A stretch of DNA of 64,000 nucleotides from Streptomyces longispororuber (GCF_014656095.1 NZ_BNBT01000029.1:1-64000); one strand, 5' to 3'. Numbered from the stretch's first letter, positions 50,645 to 59,664 are shown. A program made the numbers and translations. The notes: generated from the sequence alone by a model not told the origin.

Positions 50645-51498
50645 TTGACGGCTCCCAACGACAGGCCCTGGACCAGCTTGTCCTGGGCGGCGAACCCCGC
50701 GGCGAGCACCGGCAGGGAGATGACGAGCGACGCGGCGCACACCTTCGCCAGGAACAGGCCCTGGCTGGTGATGAAGCCGGTCAGGAACACGGGCGCGGTC
50801 TGGGCGACGACGCCGGTGAGCACCCGGGCGAAGAGCAGTTCGTTCCAACTGAAGATGAAGCAGATCAGGGCCGTCGCGGCGATGCCGGGCAGGGCGATGG
50901 GGGCGACGATCCGGGTCAGCACGGTGGGCAGGCGGGCACCGTCCACGTGCGCGGCCTCGATGACGGCGACCGGCACCTCGGCCAGGAACGACTGCATCAT
51001 CCAGACGGCGATCGGCAGGTTCATCGAGGTGTAGAGGACGACCAGGAGCCAGATGTTGTCGAGGAGGCCGGTGTCCTTGGCGAAGAGGTAGATCGGCAGC
51101 AGGCCCGCGACGACCGGCAGCATCTTCGTGGAGAGGAAGAAGAAGAGGACGTCGGTCCACTTGCGGACGCGGCGGATCGACAGCGCGTACGCCGCGGGCA
51201 GCGCGAGCACCAGGACGAGCAGGGTGGACGCCGTCGACGCCACCAGGGAGTTGATCAGCGACGGCCAGGGGCTCGCGCCGCCGCCGGAGCCGAAGAACTC
51301 GCGGTAGCCGTCCAGGGTGAGGGAGGCGGCCACGGAGGGCGGGTTCGTCGCCGCGTCCTCCTCGGAGTGGAAGGAGGTCAGGGCCATCCAGGCGACCGGC
51401 AGGAAGAAGAGCAGCCCGGCCAGCCAGGCGGCCAGGCCCAGGCCCAGCCCCCGGGTGCGGACAACCGGGGCCGCGGGCGGGGTGCGTACGGGGCTCAT
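50641..51498 (-). CDS. carbohydrate ABC transporter permease (MalG/SmoG type)
   Basis: 285 residues, six transmembrane segments. The EAA loop is present (VIEAAHVDGARLPTVLTRIVAPIALPG), the contact site for the ATPase. N-terminal VAWMALTSFHSEEDAATNPP is typical of MalG-like subunits. It is the second permease of the importer, with ATGA overlap to the first. No ATPase gene is in the operon, so a shared MsiK-type ATPase is expected. Confidence 0.93.
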   Translation of the reverse strand: MSPVRTPPAAPVVRTRGLGLGLAAWLAGLLFFLPVAWMALTSFHSEEDAATNPPSVAASLTLDGYREFFGSGGGASPWPSLINSLVASTASTLLVLVLALPAAYALSIRRVRKWTDVLFFFLSTKMLPVVAGLLPIYLFAKDTGLLDNIWLLVVLYTSMNLPIAVWMMQSFLAEVPVAVIEAAHVDGARLPTVLTRIVAPIALPGIAATALICFIFSWNELLFARVLTGVVAQTAPVFLTGFITSQGLFLAKVCAASLVISLPVLAAGFAAQDKLVQGLSLGAVK

Positions 51499-52448
51499 GC
51501 GCGGGACGCCTCCTCGCGGAACAGGGACGACACCACGCGCAGGGCGAAGGTCGCGATGACGAGCGAGCCGATGACGACGAGGACGCCGGCGGCGGACGCC
51601 AGGCCGTTCTCGTGGGCCTGGTAGAAGCTCTGGTAGACGGTGTACGGCAGGTTGGCGGTGCCCAGGCCGCCGGAGGTGATCGTGAAGACGGCGTCGAAGT
51701 TCTGCACGATGTGGACGGAGCCGAGCAGGGCGCCGAGTTCGAGGTAGCGGCGCAGGTGGGGCAGGGTCAGATGGCGGAAGATCTGCCAGGTGCCCGCGCC
51801 GTCCATGCGGGCGGCCTCGATGAGCTCGGTGTCGCGGCTCTGCAGCCCGGCGAGCAGGATCAGCATCATGAACGGCGTCCACTGCCAGATCAGGGCCAGT
51901 TCGATCGCGAGCAGCGGGGTGCGGGAGATCCAGTCGGGCTGGGCCGCGCCGTCGCCGCCCACCCAGTGCAGCAGGCCGTTGAACAGGCCGTACTCGGGGT
52001 TGTAGAGGACGTGCTTCCACAGCAGGGCCGCGGCGACCGGCACCAGCAGGAACGGCGTGATGAGCAGGGTGCGGACCACGCCCCGGCCGCGGAACCTCCG
52101 GTCCAGGAGCAGCGCGAGCCCGAGCCCGATGACGAGGCTGGCGAGCACCACCGTGACGGTGAGCAGGATCGTCGTCCCCACGGATTCGCGCAGGTCGGCG
52201 TCGGTGAGGACCTCCTGGTAGTTGGCGAGGCCGGTGAAGGCGCGGGCGTCGGGGTAGAGCGCGTTCCAGTCGTAGAAGGAGATCACCAGGGTGGCCACGA
52301 ACGGGAGCTGCGTCACGGCCACCATGAAGACCAGGGCGGGCAGCAGCGGGGCGCGGGTGGCCCAGGCGCGCAGCCGGCCGTGGGTGCGGCGGGGCGCGGT
52401 GGCGGGCACGCGCGTGCGGGCCGGGGCGGGGGTCGTGGTGGCGGTCAT
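51495..52448 (-). CDS. carbohydrate ABC transporter permease (MalF/SmoF type)
   Basis: 317 residues with six transmembrane segments after a ~30-residue Thr/Pro/Arg-rich N-terminus. The EAA loop is LIEAARMDGAGTWQIFRHLTLPHLR. VTQLPFVATLVISFYDWN and the long periplasmic loop are typical. Overlaps both neighbours by 4 bp (ATGA), so it is cotranslated with the binding protein and second permease. Confidence 0.93.
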   Translation of the reverse strand: MTATTTPAPARTRVPATAPRRTHGRLRAWATRAPLLPALVFMVAVTQLPFVATLVISFYDWNALYPDARAFTGLANYQEVLTDADLRESVGTTILLTVTVVLASLVIGLGLALLLDRRFRGRGVVRTLLITPFLLVPVAAALLWKHVLYNPEYGLFNGLLHWVGGDGAAQPDWISRTPLLAIELALIWQWTPFMMLILLAGLQSRDTELIEAARMDGAGTWQIFRHLTLPHLRRYLELGALLGSVHIVQNFDAVFTITSGGLGTANLPYTVYQSFYQAHENGLASAAGVLVVIGSLVIATFALRVVSSLFREEASRA

Positions 52449-53815
52449 CGTCCCTCGTACTCCTCGGAGATCTCCTCGGCGAGGTCCTGGGACCGGGCCA
52501 GCGCCGACTCCACGGACGTGCGGCCGGCGATGGCGGCGCTGATCTCCTGGGAGACCTTCGTGCCGAGGTCGGTGAACTCGGGGATGCCGACGAACTGGAT
52601 GCCGGGCGCGGGCCGGGGCTGCACGCCCGGGTCGCGCGGCCGGGCGCCCGCGATGGCGGCGCGCGTCACGCCCTGGAAGGCGGCGGCCTCCCGGCGGTAG
52701 CGCGGGTCGGCGTAGGTCGAGGCGCGTTTGCCCGCGGGCACGTTGGCCCAGCCGGTCTTCTCGCCGACCAGCCGCTCGTACTCCTTGCCGGACGCCCAGG
52801 AGATGAACTTCCAGGCCTTGTCGTGGTTGCGGGAGGCCTTCTGCACGCCCCACGCCCAGGTGTAGAGCCAGCCGGAGCTCTGCGTGCGCTCCACGGGCGC
52901 CGCGACGTAGCCGATCCTGCCCTTGACGGGGGAGCTGTCGGCCTCCAGGGAACCCGCGGCGGCCGTGGCGTCGTACCACATGGCGGTCTTGCCCTGGGTG
53001 AGGTTGTTGAGGCACTCCGCGTACCCGGACTGGGCCGCGCCGGACTGGCCGTGCTCGCGTACGAGGTCCACGTAGAAGCGGGTGGCCCGCTCGAAGGCGG
53101 GGGAGTCGAGGCGGGCCGTCCAGTCCTTGTCGAACCAGGTGCCGCCGAAGGTGTTCACCACGGTCGTCAGCGGCGCCATGACCTCGCCCCAGCCGGGCAG
53201 GCCGCGCAGGCAGATGCCCTTCATGCCCTTCTCGGCGCCGTCCACCTTCGCGGCGAGGTCCGCGACCTGGCGCCAGGTGGGGCGCTTCGGCATGGTGAGC
53301 CCGGCCTCGGCGAAGACGTCCTTGCGGTACATCAGGAACGACGACTCGCCGTAGAAGGGCTGGCCGTAGAGCTTGCCGTCGGCGCCGGTGAGGGAGTCGC
53401 GCATCGGTTTCAGGATGTCCCGCTGGTCGAAGGCGCGGTCCTTGCGCGCGTAGCCGCCGAGCTCGCGCAGCCAGCCGTTCCTGGCGTAGATCGGTATCTC
53501 GTAGTTGCTGAGCGTCGCGACGTCGTACTGGCCCGCCTGGTTGGCGAAGTCCTGGCTGATCTTGTCGCGGACGTCGTTCTCCGGCAGCACGGTGAAGCGC
53601 ACCCTGATGCCGGTCCTCCGGGTGAAGTGCTCGGCCGTGAGCTTCTGCAACTGCACCATTTGCGGGTTGTTCACCATGAGGACGTTGACGGCGTCGCCGC
53701 CGGACCCGGACCCGCCCGCTCCGGCCCAGCAGCCGGACAGCGGCGGGGCGAGCAGCGTCCCTGCGGCGGCAGCGGCGAGCAGGGACCGCCGCCTCCGTCG
53801 GCTCTGGGTTCGCAT
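52445..53815 (-). CDS. lipoprotein solute-binding protein, sugar-alcohol ABC transporter
   Basis: 456 residues. The Arg-rich n-region (MRTQSRRRRRS), hydrophobic core and lipobox LSGC (Cys about residue 28) mark a lipoprotein, possibly Tat-routed. The family-1 binding protein fold is visible (VNVLMVNNPQMVQLQKLTAEHFTRRTGIRVRFTVLPENDVRDKI, GQYDVATLSNYEIPIYARNGWL, YGQPFYGESSFLMYRKDVFAEAG). It resembles SmoE-type mannitol/sorbitol binders. First structural gene after the DeoR regulator. Confidence 0.92.
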   Translation of the reverse strand: MRTQSRRRRRSLLAAAAAGTLLAPPLSGCWAGAGGSGSGGDAVNVLMVNNPQMVQLQKLTAEHFTRRTGIRVRFTVLPENDVRDKISQDFANQAGQYDVATLSNYEIPIYARNGWLRELGGYARKDRAFDQRDILKPMRDSLTGADGKLYGQPFYGESSFLMYRKDVFAEAGLTMPKRPTWRQVADLAAKVDGAEKGMKGICLRGLPGWGEVMAPLTTVVNTFGGTWFDKDWTARLDSPAFERATRFYVDLVREHGQSGAAQSGYAECLNNLTQGKTAMWYDATAAAGSLEADSSPVKGRIGYVAAPVERTQSSGWLYTWAWGVQKASRNHDKAWKFISWASGKEYERLVGEKTGWANVPAGKRASTYADPRYRREAAAFQGVTRAAIAGARPRDPGVQPRPAPGIQFVGIPEFTDLGTKVSQEISAAIAGRTSVESALARSQDLAEEISEEYEGR

Positions 53816-53910
53816 GGTTCGCTCCTGGGATGAAAGGTGGCATTCGGGGCGTAAGGGGATGTGGCGGGGCGCGGCAGGGCGTGTTCGGGCCTCGGGGGAC
53901 GCGGCGGAGT

Positions 53911-54672
53911 TCAGACGCGGATGACCTGCGGCCCCATCAGCGCGTAGCGGTGGGCCTCGGCGGCGGGCAGCCGGGTGCTGGTGACGATGGCCTCCAGATC
54001 GCCGACGCCCGCGAACCTGCAGAAGCTCGCGGCCCCGAACTTGGTGTGCACACCCGCGAACACCGCGCGCCGGGACGCCCGCAGTGCCTGCGCCTTGACC
54101 TCGCTGACCGCCGGGTCGGGGGTGGTGAGCCCGTGCTCGCGCGAGATGCCGTTGGCGCCGATGTAGGCGAGGTCGATGACGAAGCCCGCCAGCATGCGGG
54201 TCGTCCAGTGCTCGACGGTCGCGAGGGTCCCGGGGCGGACCCGGCCGCCGAGGAGCAGCACGGTGACGTGCTCCGCGGCGGCGAGGGCGCCGGCCGTGGC
54301 CAGGGAGGCGGTGACCACGGTCAGGTCGCGGTTGCGCGGCAGGGCCTCGGCGATGAGCTGCGGGGTGAAGCCCTCGTCGACGAACACGGTCTCGGCGTCG
54401 CCGAGCAGCTCGGCCGCCGCGGCGGCGACGCGCCGCTTCTCCGGCACGTGCATGGTGGTGCGGAACGCCAGCGTCGTCTCGAACCCGGAGCTCTCCACCG
54501 GGTAGGCGCCGCCGTGGGTGCGCCGGACCAGGCCGTGGTCCTCCAGGGCGCGCAGGTCGCGGCGTACGGTCTCCTTGGCGACGCCCAGTTCGGCGGCGAG
54601 CGCGCTGACGTCGACGGAGCCCGCCCGGCGGGCCGTGCGCACGATCTGCCGCTGACGCTCCTCCGCCGTCAT
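53911..54672 (-). CDS. DeoR-family transcriptional regulator
   Basis: 253 residues. The N-terminal HTH is clear (RQRQIVRTARRAGSVDVSALAAELGVAKETVRRDLRALEDHGLVRRTHGGAYP), followed by the DeoR sensor domain ([64 protein letters not shown]). These regulators sense phosphorylated sugars and usually repress. It is upstream of and collinear with the ABC/dehydrogenase genes (95-bp gap) and is the likely local regulator. Confidence 0.93.
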   Translation of the reverse strand: MTAEERQRQIVRTARRAGSVDVSALAAELGVAKETVRRDLRALEDHGLVRRTHGGAYPVESSGFETTLAFRTTMHVPEKRRVAAAAAELLGDAETVFVDEGFTPQLIAEALPRNRDLTVVTASLATAGALAAAEHVTVLLLGGRVRPGTLATVEHWTTRMLAGFVIDLAYIGANGISREHGLTTPDPAVSEVKAQALRASRRAVFAGVHTKFGAASFCRFAGVGDLEAIVTSTRLPAAEAHRYALMGPQVIRV

Positions 54673-54896
54673 GGCGCCACCTCTTCCCCTCGGCCTTGGC
54701 TCGATCGCGCTGCCCGTTCGGGCCCTGTGGGGAAGTTCTACAGCGCGGGCACGGGGCTGACCAGGCTCGGAGCCCGCCCGATGCTGCCCGTATGTGCCCG
54801 CTCGGTGCGGTCGTGGCCTGGGGAGCGGGCGGGGGGCACGCCCGTTCGCGGGGCGGGCGTGCCCGTTTGCCGCCCGTGTGGGGCGGTCACATCGGA

Positions 54897-54973
54897 GCCG
54901 GTTGGATCAGGGCGGTCGGATCAGGGCTGCCCGTGTGGGACCGCCGTTGCATGAGGGCCGGTTGGATCAGGGC
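54897..54973. repeat. 17-bp direct repeat GCCGGTTGGATCAGGGC
   Basis: Two exact copies at 54897-54913 and 54957-54973, 60 bp apart, with a GGATCAGGGC fragment between. The second copy includes the stop codon of the secreted hydrolase gene. The rest of 54673-54966 shows no gene. Confidence 0.7.
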
Positions 54974-56151
54974 CGGTGGAACGTCACCTCCGGGTGGGCC
55001 GGGGCCGGGCCGTCGAGCAGCGGGCTGTCGGTGCCGCGCAGGTGCCGGTCGAAGAACGCGCCGATGTAGGCGCGGGTGATCTCCGCCGCGCGCCGCCCGG
55101 AGAGCGTGGCCTCGGGGTCCTCGTCCGCGCCGAGCTGGTGGAGGACGACGGGCGCGTCGGTGAACGTGAAGTGCCCGGAGCCCGCGACCGTCAGCCAGCG
55201 CTTCCAGCCGTCGAGGAGCGGCCAGGCGGCGTCCCAGCCGTAGGGGCCGCCGGGCGTGGTGGTGAGCCGCGTGCCGAGCAGCAGGAAGGGGCGGCCGCGC
55301 AGGCCGTCGGGCGGGATCCGCATGCCGCCGTCCATGTTCATCCCGGCCCGCACCCGCCGGTCGGTGTTCATCAGGGCGGCGGTGGCGGCGCCGCCGATGG
55401 AGTGGCCGCCCGCCCCGACGCGCTTGCGGTCGATCATGCCCGAGCGGGCCCAGGCGGCCTTGCCGGTCCTGCCGCCGACGAGGCGGTCCAGGACGTACGA
55501 CAGGTCCTGCGCCCGGTTGGCCGTGATGCGGTCGCCGGGCACGTCCGCGTCCGGGTCGCAGCCGACGCACGGCGGAATGCGGCCGCCCTCGAACTCCGCC
55601 CCGGCGGCCTCGTGGGCGTGGTCCACGGTCGCCACCACGTAACCCCGGCTGGCCAGGTCCTCGGCCAGGTGCGTGAGCGTCGAGCGCGGCGCGCCGAAGC
55701 CGGGCGAGAGCAGCACGAGCGGGAACCGGCCCCGCGCGGCGACCGCCCCGGTGCGGGCGTGGGTGCGCGTCGAGGCGTAGGCGTCGGGGGAGACGTCGAG
55801 GCCGTGCTGCGCGAGCATGGCGCGGGCGGCCTCGGTGGACGTGTACGCGGTGGAGCGCCCGCCCTGGCCCCGCGCCGGGTAGTACACCGACGCCATGAGC
55901 TCCCGCGGCCGGTCGGGGACCCACAGGTCGGGGCGGCCGGTGTCGACCAGGTGCAGGGTGTCGCGGCCCACGGCGTAGGGGCCGGTGGGGCGGGGCAGTT
56001 CGGGCCGGGTGGCGGGCGCCTCGGCGGTGGGGCCGCCGTCCGGCGAGGGCGCGGCGAAGGCGGTCGGCGCGCCGGCGAGCGGCAGGGCGAGGGCCAGGGC
56101 GAGCACGGTGGCGAGGGCGCGTCCGCGCGCCGCGTGTCGGGTCGTGGTCAT
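54967..56151 (-). CDS. secreted alpha/beta hydrolase (PAF-acetylhydrolase-like lipase)
   Basis: 394 residues. The signal peptide is about residues 1-33 (ATVLALALALPLAGAPTAFAAPS). The catalytic domain has the oxyanion region FPLVLLSPGFGAPRSTL, nucleophile elbow AGGHSIGGA, candidate Asp in NMDGGMR, and His in VAGSGHFTFTD. CVGC may form a disulfide. The overall pattern is that of PAF-AH p-II/lipase family proteins of Streptomyces. Substrate unknown. Confidence 0.9.
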   Translation of the reverse strand: MTTTRHAARGRALATVLALALALPLAGAPTAFAAPSPDGGPTAEAPATRPELPRPTGPYAVGRDTLHLVDTGRPDLWVPDRPRELMASVYYPARGQGGRSTAYTSTEAARAMLAQHGLDVSPDAYASTRTHARTGAVAARGRFPLVLLSPGFGAPRSTLTHLAEDLASRGYVVATVDHAHEAAGAEFEGGRIPPCVGCDPDADVPGDRITANRAQDLSYVLDRLVGGRTGKAAWARSGMIDRKRVGAGGHSIGGAATAALMNTDRRVRAGMNMDGGMRIPPDGLRGRPFLLLGTRLTTTPGGPYGWDAAWPLLDGWKRWLTVAGSGHFTFTDAPVVLHQLGADEDPEATLSGRRAAEITRAYIGAFFDRHLRGTDSPLLDGPAPAHPEVTFHRP

Positions 56152-56252
56152 GGCAACTCACGCTAGGCGAAACGGCGTTCGGGTACGTCGGCCCGCGGTC
56201 TGACCCGGGGGCGACTCCAGGCGTACGGACGCCTCACCTTCCAGGCTGATGC

Positions 56253-57062
56253 TCAAGACGGCCACAGCGGTGGGTTCGTGCAGAAGTGGCCGCCGAGGCG
56301 GGCGTGGTCGGGGCGCGCGGGGTCCAGCTCGCCGTGCTCGGCGACGAGCTTCGCCGCGAACCGCTCGGAGTCGTCCCGGGGCACGTATCCGAGCGCCCGC
56401 GCGGGCTCCAGGTCCCACCACAACCGGGTGTTGGCCGACGAGCCGTACACCACGGTGTGGCCGACGTCCGGCGCGGTGAGGGCCGCGTGGAACAGCCGCG
56501 CGCCGTCCTCGGGCGACATCCACACCGACAGCATGCGCACGCTGGTGGGCTCGGGGAAGCAGGAGCCGATCCGCACGGACACGGTCTCCACGCCGTGCTT
56601 GTCCCAGTAGAGCTGGGCGAGGTCCTCGCCGAAGGCCTTCGACAGGCCGTAGAAGGTGTCGGGACGGTGCGGCGCGGAGACGGGGATCAGCGGGTCGCCG
56701 CCCGCCGGGCGGGGGGTGAACCCCACCGCGTGGTTGGACGAGGCGAACACGACGCGCGGTACGCACTCCTCGCGGACGGCCTCGTAGAGGTGGTACGTGC
56801 CCTGGATGTTGGCGCGCAGGATCATGTCGAAGTCCGCCTCCAGGGAGATGCCCGCCAGGTGCAGCACCGCGTCCACGCCGCGCACGGCCTCCCGCAGCGC
56901 GGCCCGGTCGGTGAGGTCCACGGTCAGCGCGTCCGGGGCACCCTCGACGGGGCGCAGGTCGAGCAGGCGCAGCGTGTAGCCGTACGCGGGCAGCAGGTCA
57001 CGCATCAGCGTGCCGACGCCGCCGGCGGCTCCGGTGAGCAGGAGGGTGCGGGGGGCGGGCAT
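56253..57062 (-). CDS. udh: NAD-dependent uronate dehydrogenase-like protein
   Basis: 269 residues, extended-SDR fold. The NAD motif is TGAAGGVGT (about residue 10), then VDAVLHLAGIS, FASSNHAVGF (Ser and the Asn-His typical of uronate dehydrogenase) and YGLSKAFGED (YxxxK). RIGSCFPEPTSVRMLSVWMSPEDGARL also matches that family. It would oxidise D-galacturonate or D-glucuronate to the aldarolactone. Divergent from kdgD, whose product acts later in the same oxidative route. Confidence 0.85.
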   Translation of the reverse strand: MPAPRTLLLTGAAGGVGTLMRDLLPAYGYTLRLLDLRPVEGAPDALTVDLTDRAALREAVRGVDAVLHLAGISLEADFDMILRANIQGTYHLYEAVREECVPRVVFASSNHAVGFTPRPAGGDPLIPVSAPHRPDTFYGLSKAFGEDLAQLYWDKHGVETVSVRIGSCFPEPTSVRMLSVWMSPEDGARLFHAALTAPDVGHTVVYGSSANTRLWWDLEPARALGYVPRDDSERFAAKLVAEHGELDPARPDHARLGGHFCTNPPLWPS

Positions 57063-57100
57063 GCGGTCTCCTTGGGCTGCGAGGGGATGCCCGTCCGGGC

Positions 57101-57154
57101 GTCGGGTCGTGTGCGTGGAGGACGTTCGTCGGGTCGTGTGCGTGGATGACGTTC
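57101..57154. repeat. 27-bp tandem duplication in the udh-kdgD promoter region
   Basis: 57101-57127 and 57128-57154 are identical except for one base (G/T at the 20th position). Each begins GTCGGGTCGTGTGCG and ends GACGTTC. It sits 39 bp upstream of the udh-like start on the minus strand. Confidence 0.9.
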
Positions 57155-57166
57155 ACATGTGTGGAC
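57151..57166. promoter_or_regulatory. candidate operator, GTTCACATGTGTGGAC
   Basis: A 16-bp dyad GTNCACA-TG-TGTGNAC. The ACATGTG core is repeated at 57305-57311, close to the kdgD start, so each divergent gene has one site nearby. This suits a GntR- or LacI-type regulator, but none is encoded in the window. Confidence 0.5.
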
Positions 57167-57328
57167 ACGCTAAGGAGTGGTTCGGGCGGCGTCAAGGGAG
57201 CGCGGCCAGGGTCGGTCGGGGCTCTGGGTCGAGCGTGGGGGCGCTTGACCGCCGTGGGGGCGGGGCCTAGCGTGGGCCCATTCAGAAGGATGGACGAGAG
57301 TCATACATGTGCACACCGAGGGGGAGCC

Positions 57329-58501
57329 GTGACGTCAGGTCGGTCAGGTCGGTCCGGCGCGGGGGGCGGGTGCCGCGAGGGCGACGGGCTCCGTGCAGGT
57401 GACGGGTTCCGTCAGGGGGACGGGCCCCGCGGAGGGGACGGGCCCCGCGCGGCGGGCGGCCCCGTGTCCCTCGCCTCCCGGCTGCGCGTTCCCAGCGGGC
57501 CGCTGTTCTTCCCCGTCACCCCCTTCGGGCCCGGCGGCTCCCTCGGCCGCGTCGACGTCGAGGCCTTCCGGGCACACGTGCGCCGGGGTGTGGACGCGGG
57601 CGCCGCGGCCGTCTTCGCCTGCTGCGGCACGGGGGAGTTCCACGCGCTGACGCCCGAGGAGTTCCAGGAGTGCGTGGCCGCCGCGGTCGCGGAGACCGCG
57701 GGCCGCGTGCCGGTGCTCGCGGGCACCGGGTACGGCACCGCGCTGGCCGTGCGGTACGCGCGCCTGGCCGAGGAGGCGGGCGCCGACGGGCTGCTCGCCC
57801 TGCCGCCCTACCTGGTCGCCGCCGCGCAGGAGGGCCTGCTGCGGCACTACCGCGCCCTGGCCGCGGCCACCGCGCTCGACGTCGTCGTCTACCAGCGCGA
57901 CAACGCCGTCCTCACCCCCGGCACGGCCGTGGAGCTGGCCCGTACGGACGGGATCATCGGCCTCAAGGACGGCCTCGGCGACCTCGACCTGATGCAGCGG
58001 ATCGTCAGCGCGGTGCGCTCCGCCGCCCCCGGTGACTTCCTGTACGTCAACGGGCTGCCCACCGCCGAGCTGACCGGCCTCGCCTACCGCGGCATCGGCG
58101 TGCGCCTGTACTCCTCGGCGGTCTTCTGCTTCGCCCCCGACCTCGCGCTGGCCTTCCACCGGGCGCTCCGCTCCGGCGACGACGCCACCTGCGCCCGCCT
58201 CGTCGACGGCTTCTACCGGCCCTTCGTCGAACTGCGCGCCCAAGGCCGGGGGTACGCCGTCTCCCTGGTCAAGGCGGGCGTCCGGCTCACCGGCCTGGAC
58301 GTCGGCGGGGTGCGCCCACCGCTGCACGAGCCCACCGCCGACCACGTCAAGCAGCTCGCCGAACTGATCGAGCGGGGGCGGACGTTGGTGGGTAGGGAAG
58401 GCGTGCAGGGCGGGCGGGGCGCGGGGAGCGCGGACGCCTCCGACGCCTCGCAGGGCGCGGGCGGCGCTGCTGCCGTCGAGCGGGTGGAGGGCTCGGCGTG
58501 A
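57329..58501 (+). CDS. kdgD: 5-dehydro-4-deoxyglucarate dehydratase (DHDPS family)
   Basis: 390 residues. The catalytic core is SRLRVPSGPLFFPVTPFGPGG, AAAVFACCGTGEFHALTPEEF, VPVLAGTGYGTALA, VVVYQRDNAVLTP and GIIGLKDGLGDLDLMQRI (Schiff-base Lys in GLKDG). It converts 5-keto-4-deoxyglucarate to 2-oxoglutarate semialdehyde. Relatives are about 300-320 residues. Here the N-terminus carries ~45 extra residues of Gly/Asp/Arg repeats (REGDGLRAGDGFRQGDG) and the C-terminus ~30 Gly/Ala/Ser-rich residues. GTG 57329 with GAGGGGGAG is chosen. GTG 57464 would remove the repeat. It overlaps the next gene by GTGA. Confidence 0.88.
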   Translation: MTSGRSGRSGAGGGCREGDGLRAGDGFRQGDGPRGGDGPRAAGGPVSLASRLRVPSGPLFFPVTPFGPGGSLGRVDVEAFRAHVRRGVDAGAAAVFACCGTGEFHALTPEEFQECVAAAVAETAGRVPVLAGTGYGTALAVRYARLAEEAGADGLLALPPYLVAAAQEGLLRHYRALAAATALDVVVYQRDNAVLTPGTAVELARTDGIIGLKDGLGDLDLMQRIVSAVRSAAPGDFLYVNGLPTAELTGLAYRGIGVRLYSSAVFCFAPDLALAFHRALRSGDDATCARLVDGFYRPFVELRAQGRGYAVSLVKAGVRLTGLDVGGVRPPLHEPTADHVKQLAELIERGRTLVGREGVQGGRGAGSADASDASQGAGGAAAVERVEGSA

Positions 58502-59664
58502 AGGCGGGCGCGTTCCTCTACCCCTGGGACGTCCTCGGCGACCCCGCGGCCGCCGACCGCGTCGCCGCGCTGGGCGTCCGCCAGGTGACGCTGGCCTCCG
58601 CCTACCACTCCACGCGCGCCCTCACCCCCCGCCACCCGCGCCACCGCGTCGTCACCGCCGAGCACTCCGCCGTGCTGTACACGCCGGGCGGGCGCTGGCG
58701 GGGCCGCGCCCTGCGGCCGTACGCGGTGGGCGGCTGGGCGCCGGGCGAGGCCTGGGCCGAGGCCGCCGGCGCGCTGGAGGCGGCCGGGCTCGACGTGCAC
58801 GCCTGGGTGGTCCTCGCGCACAACTCCCGCCTGGGCACGGAGCACCCGGACACCTGCGTCGTGAACGCCTACGGCGACCGCTACCCGTGGGCGCCCTGCA
58901 TCGCGCGGCCCGACGTCTGCGCCCACCTCGTCGACCTGGCCGCCGAGGCCGCCGCCCGGCCGGGCGCGGGCGGGGCCGAGCTGGAGTCGTGCGGCTGGTA
59001 CGGCTTCGCGCACCCGCACGCCCACGACAAGGTCGCGGGCGTCGGCCTCGGCGAGGTGGGCCAGTACCTGATGTCGCTCTGCTTCTGCGCCGACTGCCGC
59101 ACCGGCTACGCGGCGCACGGCCAGGACCCCGACCACCTCGCGGCGGCCGTGCGGCGGGGCCTGGAGCCCGAGTGGCGCGGTGCCCCGCCCGCGTCCGGCT
59201 GGGCGGGCGTGGAGCGCCTCGTCGGCGACGGAGCGGCGGCGGCCACCCGCGCCTGGCGCGAGCGCACCGCCCGGGAACTCCAGGAGCGGGCGGTCGCGGC
59301 CGTCCGGGCCGAGGCACCTGTCGGCTTCCCCGTGCTGCTGCACGCCGACCCCGTCCCGTACCACTGCGGCGCCAACGCCGGAGTGGACCCCGCGCACGTC
59401 CTGTCCGTGGCCGACGGCGTGGTCGTGCCCTGCACCGGCGACGCGCGGGCGCTCGCGCCCTTCGCCGCCCGTGCCACGGACCGCACCGTGCTCGCCGCCA
59501 ACCTCACCGTCGTGGCGGGCCTCGGCGGCAGCCCCGCCACGCTCGCCGCCGACGCCCGCCGCGCGGGCGCGCTCGGCGCCATCGAACTACGGCTCTACCA
59601 CGCGGGACTGGCCTCCGACGCCGACCTCGCCCACGTCGCGCGGGAGCTGTCGCGCCTCGCCTGA
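58498..59664 (+). CDS. hypothetical TIM-barrel-like protein linked to aldarate catabolism
   Basis: 388 residues: MKAGAFLYPWDVLGDPAAADRVAALGVRQVTLASAYHSTRALTPRHPRHR at the start, then DVHAWVVLAHNSRLGTEHPD, ELESCGWYGFAHPHAHDKVAG, SLCFCADCRTGY and FPVLLHADPVPYHCGANAGVD. The alternating strand/helix pattern and conserved His, Asp and Glu suggest a barrel, possibly glycosidase-like. A CxxC (CFCADC) could bind metal. It is translationally coupled to kdgD (GTGA), so it probably works on uronate- or aldarate-derived sugars, but the reaction is unknown. Confidence 0.8.
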   Translation: MKAGAFLYPWDVLGDPAAADRVAALGVRQVTLASAYHSTRALTPRHPRHRVVTAEHSAVLYTPGGRWRGRALRPYAVGGWAPGEAWAEAAGALEAAGLDVHAWVVLAHNSRLGTEHPDTCVVNAYGDRYPWAPCIARPDVCAHLVDLAAEAAARPGAGGAELESCGWYGFAHPHAHDKVAGVGLGEVGQYLMSLCFCADCRTGYAAHGQDPDHLAAAVRRGLEPEWRGAPPASGWAGVERLVGDGAAAATRAWRERTARELQERAVAAVRAEAPVGFPVLLHADPVPYHCGANAGVDPAHVLSVADGVVVPCTGDARALAPFAARATDRTVLAANLTVVAGLGGSPATLAADARRAGALGAIELRLYHAGLASDADLAHVARELSRLA

